From the NCBI GenBank assembly GCA_965178125.1, contig OZ237739.1, forward strand, positions 558,001 through 622,000: 64,000 nt of DNA, given 5' to 3'. How positions within the stretch are numbered: the stretch's first letter is position 1; the number at the start of each line of letters is the position of its first letter. This document shows, in pieces, positions 57,870 through 64,000 of this stretch. This stretch comes from Bilabrum cf. latius (Eukaryota; Bigyra: Bicosoecida; Bigyra; Bicosoecida). The position numbers and the translations under genes are program-made. Under the pieces are notes generated by a model. The model ran no database searches, was not told the origin of the DNA, and saw only the letters and a list, made by a program, of their open reading frames with translations.

Positions 57870-60800
57870 TCATACTTCAAAGCTATCCTCGTGGCTCGAG
57901 TAGGCCGTTCCAGGCGCCCATGTGGCCATCAAAGCTTCCTGCTGAATTGGAGCAGTCGGCACCTGTTCGTCAGTCCGCTTCCCTTTCTTCTTGCTACCGC
58001 GCTTCTTGACTTTCTGGTATGTCACCCTGACTGAGTCTCCAGCTGATCCACCTGGCAGGCGAGGGGCCGCACCGAAACCGGACCTGTCGTACTGGGAGAT
58101 ATCATCGTTGAACATGGGGCTCTTGGCCTCCTCAGCGGAGATTGCACCAGAGGCAGAGGACGGCCGGTCCCGCGCGCGAACTCTCCCTGGGGCCAAGGAC
58201 ACGCTGGCAGAGCTTCGACTGGAAGGACTCGATGCTTCGGACTTGTCTTTGCCAGCGCCAGACCCTGTCACGGCCTCGTTTCTTGCCGCGGTGGATGCGA
58301 CTGCAGCCGCGCGCCGTGGAGGGCGCCTGCGCGCAGACGCCGAAGAGTCCGCTCCAGCACCCCCCGTGGCACTGCGCCGCGAACTAGCTGAGGACCTGCT
58401 CGCGCTTCTCTGACCTTGCGATGCCCTATCATTGCCAGAGCCAGCTCTTTGCGGGGTGCTCGATCTGTGGCTCGCCCCCTCCTTGTTGGGGGCAGAAGAG
58501 CTCGAAGATGATGACCCAGCACTATCTGCGCCTCCCACATCAAACTTCCGGATCCGCGCCATCGCTCGAGCGACCTGTCGTGCGATCAAATTTGCGGTGC
58601 TACTCGCCACAAAGCGACGACTTTGCTTGTCGAGGACGATTTTGCTGCCGGAAGAGGTCTGGACCGTCTCCTTGTCGCGTCCGCACACTACCCGCAGAAG
58701 GAAGTCGGCTTGCGCAAGGCAAATATCCTTTGTTGCCACTTTGGTTAGCCCCAAAATCCCCAAGCACGTCTTCTCCAGCCAGAACTTGCTTGCTGGGACG
58801 AACGGTTTGAAGGCTTTGAGAAGGGGGGCAGTTGCGTGGCCGAGGCTGGAACCGCTCGACGTCTTGAGCTGCAGCCCAGTGTCAGTGTCGGCAAGGGACG
58901 CAAACATGTCGTCTTGGCCCACCTGGGAGCGAGTCAACCGAACAACGGGGGCCAAGCGGGCCGAAGAACCTTTGCTGGAATCGGCATCCTCGCCGTCGCT
59001 GTCATCCGAGTCAGTGTCAGGAATGCTCACGATGTCAACATCGTCATCCGAGGACGAGTCAGACTCGCTGCTGGAGCTGTCCGGCTCGCTCGCTGCCACT
59101 GCAATGCGTCGGAGACTGGGGCTCGCAGATTTCTAAGCCGATTTCTTGGCAGCCTCTGACGCAGTCTTCCGCCTCCGCTTCTGCTCTGGTGACCCGGACC
59201 GAGCCTGCGATCGCTGCCGCACCCGCAACTCCGAGGCGGACTCACTGGCGACGTCATCAGAAGCTGAAGAGGCTGAAGCGCGCTGACGCGTTCGTAGCCG
59301 AGCCCTAGCGTCCGATCTAGAGACCTGCTGCTTTGCATGCAAGGGCAGTATGGGCTTGTCTTCGTCACTTGTCGGTGACGTGAGCACTGGCACGGTGCGG
59401 TTTCGATTCGCAGCCACCGGCGTCGTGTCGTGCTCGAGTCCTGTCTGCATCGAGGAGGTCTGCCGTTTGCGCTTCTGCGGAAGCTGGTCGGCCGGAATTG
59501 ACGCGCGTGCACCACCCTGCGTGCCCATTGACTGGGACGCAGATGAATACGCGGCAGCGGATGGGATGCGAGGCTGGCTAGGCTCTGCTGCTTGGATTGT
59601 TGATCCAACACGTTGCGTTGACAATGATGACGATGACGCAGTTGCAGGCGTAGATCCAGACGTAGATGCAGCCGATGACGATCTCAGCTAAGCATCAGCC
59701 GAGGCCTCTTCCGTCATGGAGTGCAGGTAAGACGTTCCAGCTCGAACAATGTGGCGAAGAGCCACCGGCTGCTGGAACAGCAGCACCATCATCCGAGCCT
59801 TTTCAACTTCCGTGAATGGCACGGGACACGATATACGGGCCTAAATCGCCGCTTCAAACTGTTTGGAAGGCGAAAGAGCGGCAAGACTGCTCGTGGGAGT
59901 GGGAGGAGACGCATTCCGTCTTGTCGGTTCCTTCCGCTGCGCGGTGTTGCTAGATGACCCCCCATGCTTGCTGCTAACCGAGCCGTGGTTGCCATCCGAA
60001 GACCGTTCAGGGCGCTCGTTGCTTTCTGCTGTGCCAGACCTTTTCTTTCTTTTCTTCCTGCTCGATTTCCGCTCGCCTTCCAGCTGCACTTGCTACTCCT
60101 CCTTTTGCCTCTTTTCGCGCTGGTGCTTCTGTTGGTTCTCTTGAGCTTGCTTCTTCTACTTTCGCTTGCCCTGATCCTTCTACTCCTCCTTGTCTTTCTC
60201 TTGCTTGAGTCGTGCCAACTCAAGCTACACAGCAGCCTAGGTCCGAGCCTGTAGCACTCTCTGATCAGCCACGATCTTGGCAGCACGGGCCCGCGCCTCT
60301 GCCACCATAGCCCTCTACCGCTCGGCAACGACCGCCATCTCAGCCGTTGCGATGCGCGATTTCGCTCGCGGAGACTCCGCTTCATGCTCAGACTTTTTGT
60401 TTGCGACTGGTCTTGCTTCCTTGGCCGGACGAGTCCCCTTTTGGGCACCATCCCCGAGGAGCCCTTCAGCAGCTGCGCTTGGCGCATCCTTCTTTGGCTA
60501 GAGTTTGTCAGTTTCACCCTCTGCGGATAAACAGGTGCCATTCTATCGGCTACCTTGGTCTGGTCGCTGCTTGAAGTCAGCTGCTAGCGCAGAAGGGGAC
60601 CCAGATTGCGCCTCGTGCGCAGCAGGCTTTCCACGGGAAGCAGCTGCTGCCCCCCGAAAAGATCGCACGAGTACCTCTTCGCGCGAGCCGCGCCCCGCTG
60701 CACTTGCAACAATCCGAGAAAATTCATCGACATCGCCTGAAGCCTCCGCGCTGACATCCGCGGAGTCTGACGCATCGACTAGCTAGAAGTCAGCAACACT

Positions 60801-62822
60801 ACCAGCTTGGCTTGCAGACTCATCGCCAGGGGAACTGCGGCTATCTTTTACCTCCAGATCTGCGCCGAGCTTCAAAGCAGCAACAGCTGCCTACTTTGAA
60901 CTGCCTCTGCCGCGAGATGATGTAGTGGCATCCAGTGCAGGCTTTGACCCTGCATCCCCAGCGCCGTCGTGAGACGCGCCGGTTTTGTTGGAAGACGCAG
61001 GGCTGATGCTGGCTTCGCCAGCGCCCCCATTCGGCTTGAATCTACCACTCGGTCCATTTCTTCCGATTAAAGCCGTGTTTTGTGCCGCCCTGTGTAGTAG
61101 AACGATGTTTGGCAACTTGGCTGACGAGCGAAGGTGTTTGAGAAGATTCCTCCGCATGCACTGCCAGATCGATGACCTTGCGAGCTGCCCGACCTTCTAC
61201 TTGATACCTGCAAGTGACGAGAACGGTCTCGATTCAGATTTAGGCACGATTCCGCTCCTAACGAGGTTGAGCATGGCACGAGCGAAGTTGTCAAGCCCAG
61301 TATTGTTCCAGGCTATGGCATCCAGCAATTTGCCAACCTCGTTGCTATTCCGGCTGGCAAAATATCCAAGCGTGCACCACACTATATGGTGCAGTGTTGG
61401 GCCTCGAACAAGCAGGTACGTCATACAGCGCCGATCATTCTCCTTCGCCCCACGCAGCAAGGTGTCTACCAGTCGTGCGTATTGAGTGCTGGACCTCGAG
61501 GACAATGGGAAAGGACTGCAGTGCTTGAGCGGCTTGGACAAGGGCAACTAGATAGAAGCCCCATCCGCTACTTTCTGCCCCCGGCCCGTTTTCCTCTTCA
61601 ATTCGGTCTCATCGATTTCGTCTGGACGCTGCCCCTCTGCAGCCTGGGCCTCCTGCCCTGTGGAAGATTCGCGCTTCACGCGGCGCGGCGCTGGCGCAGG
61701 GTCATATGCACCGCCTAGCGCCAGAGTGCGATTGGATTCAGCTTGTCGGTCATATGACTTGTCTAGCACCTCTCGTGAGCGACGCCGGTCACCATCTTTG
61801 GTTCTAGCAGCACCCCTGCTATTACGGCCTGCACCCACGTCTCGCCTGTAGTCCACATCAGCGGGTACACCTGTGTGTCTGCCTGCAGCGTAGCCGCTGT
61901 TATCCCCCCGAGAGTCTCTTCTGAAGTCAACCGACATTTCAGCCTCAGCAACTCGCTCTCTACTGGTAGCAGCCCACCCGCGCTCGGAATTGCGATAATC
62001 TCGCCTGAAATCCAAATCGCCCCGCCAAACATCTCTCTCTCTCCCCGTCCTCCTACTATCCACGTCGACCCGAAGACCGTGCCTCGCATCTTGCCTCGCA
62101 TCGCGCTGATCGTAGTGCCATGGCTACCGGGAAGGTGGACCATACGGCCCCCAGGATTCGCCAACGTAACCCCCCTTGCGGCCCGCTTCGGACGACGCAG
62201 AGGCGCCAAGTTGTGCAGGCGGGAGCGGTCGTCCGTGTCCCGCTTCTTGCACTGACCAGGCCTGACCGGTGGCAGAGCTTGAAGTAGAGGGCTGTACAGC
62301 GGCTGTTTGCTGCTGGGCCTGCCCCGTGAGAAAGGCCATCGGCTGCTGGCGGCGAAGGGACGTGGCACCTGCGGGCACGCCAAGAAAGTCTGTGACGAGG
62401 CGCGGTGGAGCGCGCGTGATCGCGCCTGCGCCGCCTCCTAGGACCCACGTGGCTGTAGAAAATGCAGACGCTTCCCTCGGTGGGGCACGCTGCGAGTCGG
62501 AATGGTTCGCAGCTCGCTGCGTAACAGCAGACGTCGCAGATGACGCGACGGAAGGTGGCGACGAATCTCGCGATTCCGAAGCGACTGGTACCGACCCAAC
62601 TGTTTCCGGTAGGTTTTGCTTCGATCTGGCAGTTGCACGATCACTTCTGGAGACGATTGAGGCTTGAGGATTTGGCACGACCACGGAGTCAACCTGCATA
62701 TTCGTCGAATCATCTGATCCCGCCCGGTCCCGGTCACGGGACTACGTCTTTAACCTTTCCCGTGCAGCAGCACCCGAGCTCCCTGCTCCCAACTCGCCTT
62801 GAGTTAATGCTGTGCCGGACAT
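57870..62822 (-). CDS. Large Ser/Arg/Lys-rich, probably nuclear protein with coiled coil
   Basis: ATG at 62822 (MSGTALTQGELGAGSS) to TGA at 57872-57870, 1650 residues without introns, with 17 in-frame TAGs and no TAA or TGA. Order: RD/RS-like N-terminus (WRGDLDFRRDYRNSERG), a probable folded part near residues 440-550 (CMTYLLVRGPTLHHIVW, KLLDAIAWNNTGLDNFARAM), a K/E/Q coiled coil near 840-920 where five TAGs fall among CAG/CAA codons, a short hydrophobic segment (KARMMVLLFQQPVALRHIV), acidic Ser-Asp runs, then Lys-rich and Ser-rich tails. I recognise no family with confidence. The folded part vaguely recalls TFIIS-N/LW modules but lacks convincing motifs. Composition suggests a chromatin or RNA-processing factor. 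It runs head-to-tail with the CLU/TPR gene. Confidence 0.83.
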
Positions 62823-63254
62823 CGTCGACTGATGCACGCCTGCGGTATGGCGGGTGCCCAGAACACATCAAGTCAAGCCGCTGAATGCAAATGGATCCAT
62901 TTCGAATTCGAGCACATGTTCGATCAATAACAAACCCAACTGCTCGCGCGAAACAATTACACTAGGAGCGGCCAGTGTAGGACTCCTATGGGAGTAGGAA
63001 CTGTCTCACGCTTCGCCGCTTGAGCTCCAAGCAGTCTGACGGCTGATTAAGTGAGTATTTAAAACAGTTAGGCGATAATCTGAGGGCGAGAGGGCCTCTA
63101 GGCGATAGATTTCGTATAAGGTGAGAGGAAGAAGTCATCAGATCCGATCGAATCATTGTGAGCATGAGGCATTATTTGCTGTCGCCCATGAAGAAATTTG
63201 ATTGACTCAGATACTAAGTATTGCAGCAGGCATCATTGCTTTACGCCAGCCGCT
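62823..63254. promoter_or_regulatory. Divergent intergenic region (432 bp)
   Basis: Lies between two genes read outward. AT-richer than the genes. It holds two copies of TAGGCGATA (about 63069 and 63100) and a short CTCC-TATG-GGAG hairpin near 62987. No established motif; the promoter role is positional. Confidence 0.4.
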
Positions 63255-64000
63255 ATGCCCAGGAAAAGTAGGTCTTCAATTGCTTCGGAAGATGAAAGCG
63301 ACAATGATTCTGGCGACAGTTTGAGTGACGTGATAGAAGATGTGGAAGATATTACCAGCGCAAGCCGGGGAGCCTTGCGGAAGGGTGGAGCCGACGGCGT
63401 TCAAATAGGCTCAATCCTGCAGAGAGAGCAAGCGTTAGCATCGCGAGAGGCCGGCCTAACACATCGCGAAAAGGCGCTGGCATCTCGTGAAGCCGCCCTG
63501 GCTCGCGCCCAGGCTGCCATGAAGCTGCGGGAGAAATCACTGCTTGAGCTATTGCAACAGAAGGACCTGGTTCTGTCACCTTCCAGAAAGCGTAAGCTGG
63601 TGGATGATGTTGAACTTGTCGACGGGACTGCCTTATTCGGTACGGATGATGAGGATAGCAGCTACGGTGCGGTGTCGTCGCCAAGTGCAGCCTCAGCAGC
63701 AGCCCGCGGTGGCAGCGGGAGAGGTCGAGGGCGAGGTCGAGGCCGAGGGCGAGGTCGCGGTAGGGGAAGAGGGCGTGGTGGAGCAATTGCACCCACCGCC
63801 AGCCTTGGTAGCAGCGAGGGTAGCCCGCAGCCAGCTGAAGCCAGCACCAAGCTGGGCAGCAGCCGGGGACGAGGGAGGGGCAGGGGCAGAGGCAGGGGTC
63901 GCGGGCGAGGAGTCGCATCTAGTGCGTCTAGCGGGTCCACGAAATCGGCAACACCCATGTCGCCCAGGGCCAAGAGCCCTGGCCAGGCCAAGGGTGGGCC
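63255..64000 (+). CDS. RG/GAR-rich, probably nuclear RNA- or chromatin-binding protein, 3'-truncated
   Basis: ATG at 63255 opens a frame that runs to the right edge without any stop (248 residues visible). The N-terminus is Ser/acidic (SRSSIASEDESDNDSGDSLS). A coiled coil with a repeated A-S-R-E-A motif follows near residues 55-110, then a basic KRKLVDD patch. Two RG-dipeptide boxes (about residues 150-175 and 208-222) are separated by a Ser/Pro linker. GAR boxes bind RNA and are usual arginine-methylation targets. No TAG occurs in the visible part. The opposite strand is also open here, but this frame has a good ATG, acidic/basic domain order and biased but sensible composition. The 3' end lies outside the window. 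Confidence 0.78.
   Translation, partial: MPRKSRSSIASEDESDNDSGDSLSDVIEDVEDITSASRGALRKGGADGVQIGSILQREQALASREAGLTHREKALASREAALARAQAAMKLREKSLLELLQQKDLVLSPSRKRKLVDDVELVDGTALFGTDDEDSSYGAVSSPSAASAAARGGSGRGRGRGRGRGRGRGRGRGRGGAIAPTASLGSSEGSPQPAEASTKLGSSRGRGRGRGRGRGRGRGVASSASSGSTKSATPMSPRAKSPGQAKGG

Noticed and set aside
1-64000. Widespread pseudogenisation or poor sequence quality as the cause of the interrupted ORFs
   Set aside because: Interruptions are only TAG, never TAA or TGA, and frame is kept across thousands of codons without frameshifts; random decay would give all three stops and indels.
1-64000. UAG read as Leu, Glu, Tyr or pyrrolysine, or stop-codon readthrough
   Set aside because: Repeat and paralogue comparisons replace CAG/CAA, family columns are Gln, and tandem TAGs and high density argue against leaky readthrough. 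One TAG aligned with Lys is in a diverged region.
1-64000. UAA also reassigned, as in ciliate-type codes with UAR = Gln
   Set aside because: No in-frame TAA was found in any long gene although CAA is used, and three genes end at TAA. The evidence is moderate because TAA is rare in GC-rich DNA.

Overview
The window is nuclear DNA from a GC-rich, gene-dense protist with motile cilia. Lineage cannot be fixed from the sequence. Eukaryotic marks are seven short GT-AG introns (83-127 nt), a tRNA-Asn gene, and MYND, UBX, PIH1 and CLU-like domains. A DNAAF6/PIH1D3 homologue (axonemal dynein assembly) points to cilia.

The central observation is that UAG is a sense codon, almost certainly glutamine, while UAA and UGA still terminate. 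With a standard code the window falls into dozens of broken ORFs. If TAG is read through, they fuse into about a dozen long genes carrying more than 110 in-frame TAG codons. Of the genes whose ends lie in the window, ten end in TGA, three in TAA and none in TAG. Glutamine is indicated from inside the window: TAG replaces the CAG of near-identical 133-residue repeats, and TAG in one glycosidase copy is CAG in its inverted paralogue at the same site. Remembered family patterns (PIH1D3, UBX, (alpha/alpha)6 glycosidase) agree.

Layout: 1-6636 (+) DUF3638/DUF3645-like protein with C-terminal EF-hands, 5' end outside; 7189-7980 (-) weak hypothetical ORF; 8314-21756 (+) 4480-residue secreted M8 (leishmanolysin-type) protein with 16 tandem 399-bp repeats and EGF modules; 21842-24718 (-) low-complexity protein; 24850-26068 (+) thioredoxin-UBX protein; 26229-28766 (+) MYND protein; 28844-29631 (-) DNAAF6; 29762-32876 (+) and 33785-36876 (-) two secreted glycosidases forming a large inverted repeat, with a pseudogene fragment, a tRNA-Asn and a truncated tRNA-Asn around them; 38230-43608 (+) long coiled-coil protein; 43697-43827 a WD40-like scrap; 44086-46266 (+) parallel beta-helix protein; 46799-52174 (+) ABCC-type transporter; 52348-57741 (-) CLU/TPR protein; 57870-62822 (-) Ser/Arg/Lys-rich protein; 63255 to the right edge (+) RG-rich protein.

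No operon or pathway is evident. The genes mix secreted or surface proteins, ciliary parts and nuclear or cytosolic regulators, as expected of an ordinary eukaryotic locus. Divergent pairs share promoters of about 130 bp in two places. I saw no transposons, CRISPR arrays or viral genes.
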